From: JAKCDU01 sp035551615
GTDB lineage: Bacteria > Actinomycetota > Acidimicrobiia > Acidimicrobiales > Palsa-688
DNA: 64,000 nucleotides
Direction of reading: 5' to 3'
NCBI GenBank assembly: GCA_035551615.1
Contig: DASZNC010000077.1
Coordinates: 1 to 64,000 of the forward strand
Shown: piece by piece, positions 41,796 through 50,185 of the stretch
Layout: each line of letters opens with the position of its first letter
How positions within the stretch are numbered: position 1 is the first letter of the stretch
The notes under the pieces: generated by a model
Database searches by the model: none
The model's input: only the letters and a program-made list of their open reading frames with translations
What the model was told of the DNA's origin: nothing
Translations under genes and position numbers: made by a program

Positions 41796-43247
41796 ATGCC
41801 AGAATCGGGCGGCTTGAACACCAACGGCAGGACCGAGGACGACCCGGAGCGGCGGGCGGGAGGGGCGGCCGGCCGTAGCCGCCGGTCCCTGCGTGCGCCC
41901 CGGTCACCCCTCGGTGCGCCCCGGCAGCCCCTGAATGCTCCCCGGCTACCCCTCGGTGCGTCCCGGCTACCCCTGAATGGGCCCCGCCTGCCCCTGAACG
42001 CCCCGCCCGATCCGCCGCTGGTGAAGCCCGGTCCGGGCCGGTTCCGGCGGGCCTGGCCGGTGATCCGGATCGTGGTCGCTCTGGCCGCCGTGGGCTTCGC
42101 CATCTATGCCGTCTCCGGCAAGACCCAGGAGCTGACCGGCGTCACCAGCTACCTGGACGACCTGCACTGGTGGTGGATGATCGTCGCCGCCGGCGCTGAA
42201 CTGCTCTCGTACGCCGCCCTGTCGTCCCTACAGCGCCGGCTGCTCCGGGCTGGGAAGGTCAAGGTGCCGGCCGAGAGCATGATGGGCATCACCCTGGCCG
42301 GCTCGGCCATCCAGTACACGTTCCCGGGCGGCAGCCTCATTTATCTGGCCTACCTGTTCCGCCAGTTCCGTCGCTGGGGCGCCGACGAGTTGCTCGCCGG
42401 CTGGGTGGTCCTGGCCTTCAACCTGGTCACCTTCGTCTCCCTCGCCGCCCTGTCTGCGATCGGCCTGGCCCTGGCTTTCGGTACCGGCAGCGGCAACGGT
42501 CTGGTCGAGTCCATCGGCGGGATCGCCTTCGCCACGCTGCTCCTGATCCTGGTCGTGCGGGAGCGGCGCCGCCTCCTCCCCTACGTCACCCGGGCGGTGG
42601 CCCTGTCGCAGAAGGTGATCCGCCGCCCGTACCCGAACCGGTCGCCGGCTGAGCTGGTCGAGAGCTGGACGACCGAACTGGGGGCGGTCAGCCCGTCCCG
42701 CCAGGTGTGGATCCGGTCGCTGGTGATGGGCATGTCCAACTGGCTGGCCGACCTGAGCTGCCTGGTCCTGTCGTTCTTCGCCGTCGGCGTGGGCGTGCCG
42801 TGGCGGGGTCTGCTGCTGGCCTACACCGCCGGCCAGCTGGCATCCTCCCTACCGATCACGCCGGGCGGCCTGGGGGCGGTCGAGGGCAGCCTCACCATCG
42901 CCCTCGTCAACTTCGGCGGGGGGGCCGAGTCCACCGTCGCCGCCGTACTCCTGTACCGGTTGATCTCCTTCTGGATGATGCTCCCGATCGGATGGGCGTC
43001 CTGGACGGTCCTGGCCCTCTCCGGGCGCCGATCCGGCACCCCCGTCGCCGACCGCCCCGATGCGCCGATCGAAGGACCCAGCTCCGGCCCGTCCGTCCCC
43101 GACCGCCCCGACGCACCGACCGACGGAAGCTACGGGGGCCCGCCCGTCCCCGACCGCCCCGACGCACCGGCCGACGGAAGAAACGGGGGCCCGCCCATCC
43201 CCGACCGCCCCGACGCACCGGCGGTAGATTCCGGGGGCCAGGAGTGA
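41796..43247 (+). CDS. UPF0104/LPG-synthase-TM-like membrane protein with terminal repeats
   Basis: Roughly 480 residues with eight predicted transmembrane segments and the family signature LPITPGGLGAVEGSL, as in YbhN and the flippase half of MprF. The disordered N-terminus holds six heptapeptide repeats of the form LxAPRxP, and the C-terminus holds four 17-residue repeats built on PDRPDAP. Both are unlike the conserved core. ATG 41796 is one choice; a GTG at 41742 is in frame. The stop overlaps the next gene's start (TGATG). Confidence 0.82.
   Translation: MPESGGLNTNGRTEDDPERRAGGAAGRSRRSLRAPRSPLGAPRQPLNAPRLPLGASRLPLNGPRLPLNAPPDPPLVKPGPGRFRRAWPVIRIVVALAAVGFAIYAVSGKTQELTGVTSYLDDLHWWWMIVAAGAELLSYAALSSLQRRLLRAGKVKVPAESMMGITLAGSAIQYTFPGGSLIYLAYLFRQFRRWGADELLAGWVVLAFNLVTFVSLAALSAIGLALAFGTGSGNGLVESIGGIAFATLLLILVVRERRRLLPYVTRAVALSQKVIRRPYPNRSPAELVESWTTELGAVSPSRQVWIRSLVMGMSNWLADLSCLVLSFFAVGVGVPWRGLLLAYTAGQLASSLPITPGGLGAVEGSLTIALVNFGGGAESTVAAVLLYRLISFWMMLPIGWASWTVLALSGRRSGTPVADRPDAPIEGPSSGPSVPDRPDAPTDGSYGGPPVPDRPDAPADGRNGGPPIPDRPDAPAVDSGGQE
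41889..42014 (+). repeat. 21-bp coding tandem repeat (LxAPRxP, six units)
   Basis: Six consecutive 21-bp units encode LRAPRSP, LGAPRQP, LNAPRLP, LGASRLP, LNGPRLP and LNAPPDP in the cytoplasmic N-terminus of the UPF0104 protein. The degeneracy between units suggests an old expansion. Confidence 0.85.
43041..43244 (+). repeat. 51-bp coding tandem repeat (PDRPDAP core, four units)
   Basis: Four 51-bp units encode 17-residue repeats at the very C-terminus of the UPF0104 protein, each with DRPDAP followed by a Gly-rich spacer. Units 2-4 are nearly identical, suggesting recent expansion. Confidence 0.85.
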
Positions 43248-43252
43248 TGCGG

Positions 43253-43681
43253 ATGACGACCGGTCGGGTGCTCGCCAGCGTGGGCCTGCTCGTCGGCCTG
43301 GCCGGGTGCACCCATACCCCCGGCCTCTCCAACGGCTCGGTGTCGGTGTGTTACCGGGCCATCCCGGTGGGCCGCTCGGTCATCAACGATCCCCGCGCCA
43401 AACTGGTCGGCATCCACCGCATCGCCGCCGACCGGGTTCCGAGCCGGTCGTCGACCATCGCCCCGACCACCACCTCCGCCACCGGCAACCTGGCCGACAA
43501 CGACACGACCGTCTGCGCCATGGCCTTCAAGGGTGATTTCACCGCCGGTCAGGTCGAAGGGGCCCCGTCGTCCCAGCACGGCGACTACGCCATCGTCGTG
43601 GTGACCAGCCACAGCCTGAAGCTGGTGCGGGCGTTCGTCGTCGACACGCTCCCGCCCGGGATGGGCGGGCGGAAGTACTGA
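43253..43681 (+). CDS. putative lipoprotein of unknown function
   Basis: About 142 residues with a signal peptide and lipobox VGLAGC. The mature part has two Cys (SVCYRAIPVG and TTVCAMAFKG) that could pair, and a C-terminal VVVTSHSLKLVRAFVVDTLP. No family is recognised. ATG 43253 has GGAG 8 nt upstream; ATG 43247 is also in frame and overlaps the previous stop. The stop overlaps the methyltransferase start (TGATG), so it is a link in an operon of a membrane protein, a lipoprotein and a DNA methylase. Confidence 0.72.
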   Translation: MTTGRVLASVGLLVGLAGCTHTPGLSNGSVSVCYRAIPVGRSVINDPRAKLVGIHRIAADRVPSRSSTIAPTTTSATGNLADNDTTVCAMAFKGDFTAGQVEGAPSSQHGDYAIVVVTSHSLKLVRAFVVDTLPPGMGGRKY

Positions 43682-44712
43682 TGATCAAATATCTGGGCTC
43701 CAAGCGGCGCCTCGTCCCCGTACTGGGCGAGCTGCTCGAGCGGTCGGGGGTGGACCGGGCCCTGGACCTGTTCACCGGCACGACGCGTGTGGCCCAGGAA
43801 TGGAAGCGGCGGGGGGCCCATGTCACGGCCGTCGACTCGGCCCGCTACGCCGCCGTGCTGGCCCGTTGCTACATAGAGACGGACCTGTCCGAGGTGGATG
43901 TGGAGGGAATCCGGGCCGTCCTTTGCCAACTGCAAGAGCTGGAGGGCCATGACGGTTACGTCACCGAGACCTTCAGCCGCAACGCCCGGTTCTTCCAGGA
44001 GCACAACGCCCGGCGCATCGACGCCATCCGCGACGCCATCGACGAGGGCTGGCGGGGCCATCCGTGGGAGCCGGTGCTGCTGACGTCGCTACTGCAGGCG
44101 GCCGATCGGGTGGACTCGACCACCGGCGTGCAGATGGCCTATCTGAAGAGCTGGGCGCCCCGCTCCTACCAGCCGCTCGAGCTGAGGATGCCGGAACTGC
44201 TTGCCGGGCCGGGACGGGCCGTGCACGGCGACATCACCGAGGTGGTCGCCACCCTGGACGAGGCCGGGCTGGCCTACCTCGACCCGCCCTACAACCAGCA
44301 CCGCTACGGCGGCAACTACCACGTCTGGGAGACGCTGATGGCCTGGGACGCCCCCGAGCACTACGGCGTGGCCTGCAAGCGGGTCGACCTGCGGGAGCCG
44401 TCGACCGCCAGCGTCTTCAACCGTCGCCGGGAGGCCCCCGCCGCCCTGGCCCGCCTCATCGCCGAGGTGCCGGCCGAGACGATCGTCATCTCGGGCAGCG
44501 ACGAGGGGTGGATCGGGGTCGACGACCTGGCCGACATGGCCGCCGGGCGGGGGCCGGTCGAGGTCATGGCGTTCGACTCCAAGCGCTATGTCGGCGCCCA
44601 GATCGGCATTCACAACCCACAAGGTCAAAGGGTGGGCCGCGTCGGCCGCACCCGCAACGTGGAGTACATCATCCTGGCTGGAGCCCGGGCCAGGCAGATG
44701 GTCAGCCGGTAA
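43681..44712 (+). CDS. D12-class (Dam-like) adenine-N6 DNA methyltransferase
   Basis: A 343-residue methyltransferase. KYLGSKRRL is the N-terminal D12 motif, LDLFTGTTRVAQ the AdoMet-binding motif I, and LDPPYNQHRYGGNYHVWETL the catalytic motif IV DPPY. ISGSDEGW lies near the C-terminus. No restriction endonuclease gene is adjacent, so it acts alone and may serve regulation, repair or protection from an element. The last 11 nt overlap the convergent sigma-factor gene. Confidence 0.9.
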   Translation: MIKYLGSKRRLVPVLGELLERSGVDRALDLFTGTTRVAQEWKRRGAHVTAVDSARYAAVLARCYIETDLSEVDVEGIRAVLCQLQELEGHDGYVTETFSRNARFFQEHNARRIDAIRDAIDEGWRGHPWEPVLLTSLLQAADRVDSTTGVQMAYLKSWAPRSYQPLELRMPELLAGPGRAVHGDITEVVATLDEAGLAYLDPPYNQHRYGGNYHVWETLMAWDAPEHYGVACKRVDLREPSTASVFNRRREAPAALARLIAEVPAETIVISGSDEGWIGVDDLADMAAGRGPVEVMAFDSKRYVGAQIGIHNPQGQRVGRVGRTRNVEYIILAGARARQMVSR

Positions 44713-45637
44713 GGAGCTCCCGGGCGCCACGGTCGGTCGAGGGGTGGCGCAGCTTGGACATGGCCCGGGCCTCGATCTGGCGGATGCGCTCACGGGTGAG
44801 GCTGAAATGCTCGCCGACCTCGTCGAGGGTCCGGGGCTCGCCCCGATCCAGGCCGAAGCGGAGGCGCAGGATTTCCCGCTCCCGTTCGTCGAGGGCGATG
44901 AGCATCTTGTTGACCTCGCCGGACAGAAGAGCAGCGGCGGCGGCGTCGAACGGCGATACCGCAGAGCGGTCCTCCACGACATCGCCCAACTCGGCGTCGC
45001 CGTCCTCGCGGAGCGGTTCCGACAGCGACAGCGGCTCGGCCGCGTGACGGAGGATCTCGGTGACCTTCTCCTCCTCGAGCTCGAGGTCGGCGGCCAGTTC
45101 GGCGACCGTCGGGCGCCGGCCCAGCTGGCCCTCGAGGCGACCGCGGGCCTTGGTGACCCGGGTCAGGAGATCGCCGGCGTGGACGGGCAGGCGCACCGTG
45201 CGGCCGGTGTTGGCGATACCGCGGGTGATGGCCTGGCGGATCCACCAGGTGGCGTAGGTCGAGAACTTGAAGCCCTTGCGCCAGTCGAACTTCTCGACCG
45301 CGTGCATCAGGCCCAGGTTGCCTTCCTGGACCAGGTCGAGGAGCGGTAGCTCGGCGGCCTGGTACTTCTTGGCGATGGACACGACCAACCGGAGGTTGGC
45401 CTTGACGAACGTCTCGGCGGCATCGTCACCATCACGGATCAGCCGGCGTAGCTCCCGCTTGCGAGCCGGGGTGATCTGCTTGCCGGAAGCCATCTCGGTA
45501 CGCGCCTCGCGACCCGCCTCGATAGCCTGCGCCAAACGCGCTTCGTCGTCCTTGGTGAGCAGGGCATGCTTACCGATGTCGTTCAGGTAGAGGCGGACCA
45601 GGTCTTCCTCCGGCTGAGCGGCGTGGTTGTTGGGCAC
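44702..45637 (-). CDS. RNA polymerase sigma-70 factor, group 1/2-like
   Basis: A 311-residue sigma factor. Region 1.2 is LYLNDIGKHALLTKDDEARLAQAIEAG; region 2 contains DLVQEGNLGLMHAVEKFDWRKGFKFSTYATWWIRQAI, which binds core polymerase and the -10 element; region 3 follows; region 4 is EVGEHFSLTRERIRQIEARAMSKLR for the -35 element. It lacks a long region 1.1, so it is more like SigB/HrdB-type alternative principal factors than full SigA. GTG at 45637 has GAGG 4-5 nt upstream. A candidate promoter lies about 60 nt upstream. Confidence 0.93.
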   Translation of the reverse strand: MPNNHAAQPEEDLVRLYLNDIGKHALLTKDDEARLAQAIEAGREARTEMASGKQITPARKRELRRLIRDGDDAAETFVKANLRLVVSIAKKYQAAELPLLDLVQEGNLGLMHAVEKFDWRKGFKFSTYATWWIRQAITRGIANTGRTVRLPVHAGDLLTRVTKARGRLEGQLGRRPTVAELAADLELEEEKVTEILRHAAEPLSLSEPLREDGDAELGDVVEDRSAVSPFDAAAAALLSGEVNKMLIALDEREREILRLRFGLDRGEPRTLDEVGEHFSLTRERIRQIEARAMSKLRHPSTDRGARELLTG

Positions 45638-45697
45638 TCGTCCTCGTCTTCTTCTGCTGTACCCGGACAGGAACTGTGGCTCTCCGCCAGAACGTGA

Positions 45698-45726
45698 ATA
45701 CTACCCGATCAAGGCCATTTCGTGAA
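45698..45726 (-). promoter_or_regulatory. candidate promoter of the sigma-factor gene
   Basis: On the minus strand TTCACG (45726-45721) and TAGTAT (45703-45698) are spaced by 17 nt, each matching four of six consensus bases of a housekeeping promoter. The leader to the GTG at 45637 is about 55 nt. Confidence 0.4.
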
Positions 45727-45788
45727 GGGCATCACCACAGCGAATGTCCAGCTTAGGGCGGTTGACCGGCAGAGAGGCCTACCCTGGC

Positions 45789-46367
45789 ATGGTGATCACG
45801 GACCGGGCCCAGTCGTCGAGAGGGGTCGGGAATTCGTCGATTCCCGCTCCCGGGGCGGTGGCCTGGCTCTCCGACAGCGAGCAGGCCATCTGGCGGCGCC
45901 TGCTCTCGGTGGAGTCCCGGCTGCAGGACCGCCTCGATCAGGAGTTGCGGGCCGGGCACCGGTTGACGCTGGCCGAGTACGGGGTTCTGGTGAACCTGTC
46001 CGAGTCGGGGCCCGACGGCCTGCGCATGTCCGACCTGGCCGAACGCCTGCTCCTGTCCCGCAGCGGGCTGACCCGCCGGATCGACGCCATGGTCCGCCGC
46101 GGGCTGGTCACCCGCCGGTCGTGCCCGGCCGACGGGCGGGGATCGATGGCCCAGCTGACCGATGAGGGCGCGGCCCGCCTGGAGGAGGCGGCCCCGACCC
46201 ACGTGGCCGGGGTCCGCCGTTATCTGATCGATGTGCTGGCCGGGTCGCTGGAAGCCCTGGACGCCGGATTGGACCGGCTGGAGGGGGCGCTGGGCCAGGA
46301 CGGTCCGAGCTGCGCAACCGCCTGCGACGACGACGGCGGCGACGAGGGCTGCTGCCCCGGCGACTGA
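45789..46367 (+). CDS. MarR-family regulator with Cys-rich C-terminal tail
   Basis: A 192-residue winged-helix regulator: LAEYGVLVNLSESG, the recognition region MSDLAERLLLSRSGLTRRID, and the wing VTRRSCPADGRG. The tail after the last dimerisation helix is acidic and has four Cys in its last 18 residues (CATACDDDGG then GCC). It could bind metal or sense thiols or persulfides. ATG 45789 is preferred; 45744 is also in frame. Convergent with a rhodanese gene 85 nt away, divergent from the sigma factor. Confidence 0.85.
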   Translation: MVITDRAQSSRGVGNSSIPAPGAVAWLSDSEQAIWRRLLSVESRLQDRLDQELRAGHRLTLAEYGVLVNLSESGPDGLRMSDLAERLLLSRSGLTRRIDAMVRRGLVTRRSCPADGRGSMAQLTDEGAARLEEAAPTHVAGVRRYLIDVLAGSLEALDAGLDRLEGALGQDGPSCATACDDDGGDEGCCPGD

Positions 46368-46378
46368 TCGGGACTGCT

Positions 46379-46418
46379 GCCGGGCGGCCGCCCGGCGATT
46401 GATCGGCCCGTGGGGCCG
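46379..46418. terminator. GC-rich palindromes between convergent genes
   Basis: GCCGGGCGGCCGCCCGGC (46379-46396) is an 18-bp perfect palindrome, followed by CGGCCC-GTG-GGGCCG (46404-46418). Both lie in the 85-nt gap between the convergent marR and rhodanese genes and may end transcription in both directions. No T tract. Confidence 0.4.
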
Positions 46419-46452
46419 GACGGCCGGCCGGGGGGCGTCGGGCAATCAGGTG

Positions 46453-46788
46453 TCAGCCGGGCTCGTCACCGGTGACCACCCGGCCTCCCTTTTCGATCCA
46501 ACCGTTGGTGCCTCCGGCCACCGAGACCGCCGAATAACCGGCGTCGACCAGCGCCTTGGTGGCCTTCAGGCTGCGCCCGCCGACCGCACAGATCACATAG
46601 AGCGGGTCGGCCTCCGGAATCTCCTCCTGACGGGCGGACAGCTCGGGCAGCGGGATGAGCACGGCGCCGGGCACATGGGCCGTCTGGTACTCGTCGGGGT
46701 TGCGGACGTCGAGCACTGTGGCGCCGGCGGCGAAGGCCGTGGCGAACTCGTCCAGGTCGACTTCGAGCGGTTTCTGGTCTCCGGCCAT
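46453..46788 (-). CDS. rhodanese-like sulfurtransferase
   Basis: A 111-residue single rhodanese domain. The active-site loop is CAVGGRS with C67, and VLDVRNPDEYQTAHVPGA gives the family N-terminal motif. It would carry a persulfide and pass sulfur to a partner. ATG at 46788, 19 nt after the pdxH stop, so it likely shares its transcript with pyrE and pdxH. The convergent MarR regulator has a Cys-rich tail, which hints at a functional link. Confidence 0.9.
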   Translation of the reverse strand: MAGDQKPLEVDLDEFATAFAAGATVLDVRNPDEYQTAHVPGAVLIPLPELSARQEEIPEADPLYVICAVGGRSLKATKALVDAGYSAVSVAGGTNGWIEKGGRVVTGDEPG

Positions 46789-46807
46789 TCACCATGTGTA
46801 CCAGAGG

Positions 46808-47386
46808 TCACGGAGCCAGCCGGCGCTGCTCCCAACCCTCTCCCAGCCGCCGGTACTGGAACCGGTCGTGCATCCGGAACTCCCCCTGCTGCCAGAACTC
46901 GATCTCGACCGGCCGGACGCGGTAACCGCCCCACGAGGTGGGCCGGGGCACCTCCTGTCCGGCGAAGCGGTCCTCGGTCTCCGACCAGAGCCGTTCGAGG
47001 GCCTCCCGGGACTCGACCGGTCGGCTCTGGGCCGACGCCCAGGCGGCCAGCTGGGAGCCCCGCGGTCGGCTGGCGAAGTAGGCATCGGACTGGTCGTCGT
47101 CGACCATCTCGACCGGGCCGGCGGCCCGCACCTGGCGGTCGGTGACCGACCACCGGAAGGCGATCGACGCCCACGGATTGGCCGCCAGCTCGATGCCCTT
47201 CCGGCTGTCGCGGTTCGTGTAGAACACGAACCCCCGCTCGTCGTGGGCCCGCATCAGGACGAAGCGGACGGAGGACCGCCCGTCGGCCGTGCTCGTCGCC
47301 ACCGCCATCGCCTCCGGCTCCGGCTGACCGGCGGCCACGGCGTGGGCGAACCAGTCGTCGAACTGGGCGTACGGATCGTCGAGCAA
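46808..47386 (-). CDS. pdxH: pyridoxamine 5'-phosphate oxidase
   Basis: A 192-residue FMN flavoprotein that oxidises pyridoxine or pyridoxamine phosphate to pyridoxal phosphate. SSVRFVLMRAHDERGFVFYTN binds FMN, SRKGIELAANPWASIAFRW is the family middle segment, and the C-terminal EFWQQGEFRMHDR and RLAP are signature. Only a TTG (47386) is available as a start, since an in-frame TGA lies shortly upstream. It is 5 nt after pyrE. Confidence 0.93.
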   Translation of the reverse strand: MLDDPYAQFDDWFAHAVAAGQPEPEAMAVATSTADGRSSVRFVLMRAHDERGFVFYTNRDSRKGIELAANPWASIAFRWSVTDRQVRAAGPVEMVDDDQSDAYFASRPRGSQLAAWASAQSRPVESREALERLWSETEDRFAGQEVPRPTSWGGYRVRPVEIEFWQQGEFRMHDRFQYRRLGEGWEQRRLAP

Positions 47387-47391
47387 GCCGG

Positions 47392-47943
47392 CTACAGAGG
47401 CTCAATGCCGAGGTCGACCCACGTGAGCAGGGGCTCCCAAGCGATGCCGCTGGCATCGAAGCGCTCGGCGACGGCCGGGCTCCGATCGAGCAGGGCGGTG
47501 GCGCCGATGACGTGGGCGCCCAGATCGGTGACCTTCTCGGCTGCCCGCAGCAGGGACGCGCCCGTGGACACCACGTCCTCGACCATCAGCACCCGGTCCC
47601 CGGCCTGCATCCGGGTCCCCTCGATCCACGATCCCCGGCCATGGCCCTTGGCCTCCTTGCGGACGGAGAACCACCGCTTACCGCTGATCAGGGCGATGCC
47701 CACGGCCAGCGCGTCGGCGCCCATGGTGGGGCCGCCGACGGCGTCGAAGCTGTCGCCGAACAGCTCTATGGCCGCCTCGGCCGCCAGCCGCAGCCCGGCA
47801 CCGGTGGCGATGGCGAACTTCCCGTCGATGTAATCGTGACTCCACCCGCCGGAACTGAGCTGGAACGGCTCTTCTCTCCGTTCGTAACCGGTCCGGCGGA
47901 CCAGGTCGGCCAGGGGCCGCCTGGATGCAGTATCGAGAGGCAC
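47392..47943 (-). CDS. pyrE: orotate phosphoribosyltransferase
   Basis: A 183-residue pyrimidine-biosynthesis enzyme converting orotate and PRPP to OMP. The PRPP-binding loop is VLMVEDVVSTGASLL, the flexible-loop lysines are in VRKEAKGHGRG, and SSGGWSHDYIDGK is the N-terminal substrate segment. ATG at 47943, 10 nt after the helicase stop. First of a pyrE-pdxH-rhodanese run. Confidence 0.94.
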   Translation of the reverse strand: MPLDTASRRPLADLVRRTGYERREEPFQLSSGGWSHDYIDGKFAIATGAGLRLAAEAAIELFGDSFDAVGGPTMGADALAVGIALISGKRWFSVRKEAKGHGRGSWIEGTRMQAGDRVLMVEDVVSTGASLLRAAEKVTDLGAHVIGATALLDRSPAVAERFDASGIAWEPLLTWVDLGIEPL

Positions 47944-47953
47944 GGGGTCGAGA

Positions 47954-50116
47954 TTAGGCGGAGTGCTGGATGACCCCGGCGAGGGCGGCCGGCAGCGGTT
48001 CCGAATGAACGATCGTCAGGCGTTGGGTCGCCCGGGTGAAGGCGACGTACAGGGCGCGCAGGCCCTGGGGCGACTCTTCGGCCAGGCGGGCCGGTTCGAC
48101 GACCAGCACCGAGTCGAACTCGAGGCCCTTGGCGTCGTCGACGGTCAACAATGTGAGCTGTTCGTCGAGGGCGTCGCGCCCGGCGATCCCGTAACGGAGG
48201 CCGGCGCCGTCGAGGGCGGCAGTGATGGCGGGTGCCAATCCGGGCGGCACGATCACAGCCGCGTTGCCCCCGCCGTCCGGCTCGGTCTCCTCCTGCAGGA
48301 CCTGGACCACCGACTCGACCAGGCGGTCACCCCGCCCGAATGTCTCGGTGGAGGGGACCGTGACCACCCGGGCCGGGCGACCCGACGCCCGCACCGATTC
48401 GGGCGAGCGCATGCCGGGAGCCACCTGTTCCAGAACGCGTGCGGCCAGGGCCATGATCTCGCTGGGCGTCCGGTAGTTGACCGTCAGTTCGACCAGGTGC
48501 CAACCCCGCCGGGCGGGCAGGTGCTCGACGATCTGGGCCCATGAGGCCGGAGCCCACGGACCGGTCGCCTGGGCGATGTCGCCCACGATGGTCATCGAGC
48601 CTGACAGCGAGCGCCGGGCGACCATGCGCAGCTGCATGGGCGAGAGGTCCTGCGTCTCGTCGATGACGACGTGGCCGAACGACCTGACCGCGTCGCGATC
48701 GCTGCCTGACCTGCGGCGCACCGGGCCGAGCACGGCCAAGGCCTCGTCCAGCAGGGCGATGTCCGACTCGGTCCACTCGACCGGTTCATCGGGACCACCC
48801 CGCCGCCGGTACAGGAGCGCCTGCTCGGATGCGCTGAGCAGTCCCTCCGAGGCCAGTGCGATGAGGGGCCGGGCCCCGAACAGGTCGTGAAGCATCTGCT
48901 CCGGGGTCAGGACCGGCCACATCCGCTCGAGGGCCTCGGCCATGTGCGGCTCGCGCCGCAGGGTCCGGCCCAGTTCGTCGGCCGAGATGGGATCGGAACT
49001 GTCACCGACCGCTTCCGATTCGGCCGCCAGTTGATCGGCCAGATGACGCCAGAGCACCTGCTCCAGGGTCCGCCGCCGGCTGTTGTGGGTTCCGGGACGG
49101 CGCCGTACGGCAAGGACCAGCTGCGAGGCCAGGTGCGGAGTGATCCGCAGGATCCGCCGGCCGTAGGGGACCTCGACGGTCTGGCGGAGCGGCCGTTGCC
49201 GGTCAGCCACGGCATGGGCGATGACGCGGGCCATGCGGGCGTCGCCCTTCAGGCGGGCGGTGCGCTCCTCCTCCACCCCGTTCGGTCGGGTCGTCGAATA
49301 GAGCCCGTTGACGGTGGACAACTCGACACCCGTCTCGTCCAGGGAAGGGAGAACGTGCTCGATGTAGCGCAGAAAGGTGGGATTGGGCCCGAGCACGAGG
49401 ACGCCCTGGCTCTCCAGGGGGAACCGGTGGGTGTACAGGAGGTAGGCCGCCCGGTGCAGGGCGACGGCCGTCTTGCCGGTGCCGGGGCCGCCCTGGACCA
49501 CGAGGATCCCCGGGAGCGGGGCCCGGATGATCTCGTCCTGTTCACGTTGGACGGTGGCGACGATGTCCCGCATGCGGCCGCTTCGGGTTCGTTCGAGGGT
49601 GGCCAGCAGGACCTGCGGCCCAGACAGTCCCAGCCCCCGGCCCGAATTGTCGCCCTCCGGATCGAACAGCTCGTCCTCGAGGTCGACGACCCGATGGGCT
49701 TCGGTGAGGAAGTGGCGGCGGCGCACCAAACCCATCGGGTGGGCGCCGGTGGCCCGGTAGAACGGCTCGGCGACCGGCGCCCGCCAATCGACGACCAGCG
49801 GCTCCTGGTTGACGTCGGAGATGGCCAACCGTCCGATGTGGAACGGCTCCGGCTCACCGGGTTCGGGACCGGCCGTCCGGTCGATACGTCCGAACACCAG
49901 GGATTCCCGCCCCAGTTGCAGGTGCTCGAGACGACCCAGGCTGGTTCGGACCCGGATGTCCCGCTCGGTCACCGCCTGGAAGGTCCCACCCCGCTCTCCG
50001 AAGGCGTCCTGCAGCATGGACTGGGCAGACTGTCTCATGGCGGCAAGCCGCTCGTAGGCCAGGTCCACATGGGCCTGCTCGGCCGGAACGTCCGGATGAG
50101 GCATAAGGAGAGTCAT
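47954..50116 (-). CDS. UvrD-like helicase of the HelD/HelR type
   Basis: A 720-residue superfamily 1 ATPase: Walker A QGGPGTGKTAVALHRAAYLLY, motif II VVIDETQDLSPMQLRM, motif IV LTVNYRTPSEI and motif VI ALYVAFTRATQRL. The first 150 residues form a coiled-coil/insertion with WRAPVAEPFYRA, typical of HelD, which binds RNA polymerase and frees stalled complexes rather than unwinding DNA. In some actinobacteria a HelD homologue gives rifamycin tolerance. Divergent from hemE. ATG at 50116. Confidence 0.9.
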   Translation of the reverse strand: MTLLMPHPDVPAEQAHVDLAYERLAAMRQSAQSMLQDAFGERGGTFQAVTERDIRVRTSLGRLEHLQLGRESLVFGRIDRTAGPEPGEPEPFHIGRLAISDVNQEPLVVDWRAPVAEPFYRATGAHPMGLVRRRHFLTEAHRVVDLEDELFDPEGDNSGRGLGLSGPQVLLATLERTRSGRMRDIVATVQREQDEIIRAPLPGILVVQGGPGTGKTAVALHRAAYLLYTHRFPLESQGVLVLGPNPTFLRYIEHVLPSLDETGVELSTVNGLYSTTRPNGVEEERTARLKGDARMARVIAHAVADRQRPLRQTVEVPYGRRILRITPHLASQLVLAVRRRPGTHNSRRRTLEQVLWRHLADQLAAESEAVGDSSDPISADELGRTLRREPHMAEALERMWPVLTPEQMLHDLFGARPLIALASEGLLSASEQALLYRRRGGPDEPVEWTESDIALLDEALAVLGPVRRRSGSDRDAVRSFGHVVIDETQDLSPMQLRMVARRSLSGSMTIVGDIAQATGPWAPASWAQIVEHLPARRGWHLVELTVNYRTPSEIMALAARVLEQVAPGMRSPESVRASGRPARVVTVPSTETFGRGDRLVESVVQVLQEETEPDGGGNAAVIVPPGLAPAITAALDGAGLRYGIAGRDALDEQLTLLTVDDAKGLEFDSVLVVEPARLAEESPQGLRALYVAFTRATQRLTIVHSEPLPAALAGVIQHSA

Positions 50117-50185
50117 CTACTTTGCGTGCTCCGCCACGGGATAGCAAGCCAGGTTTGGGGACATGGTGCAGAGGTACGATCGACT

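Noticed and set aside
41889..42014. Tandem repeats considered as a CRISPR array
   Set aside because: Units are 21 bp with no unique spacers and code for in-frame heptapeptides; no cas gene is present.
48887..50185. Long plus-strand open frame in front of hemE
   Set aside because: It is antisense to the well-supported HelD-type helicase; high GC leaves opposite frames open. HemE homology begins only at about 50186.
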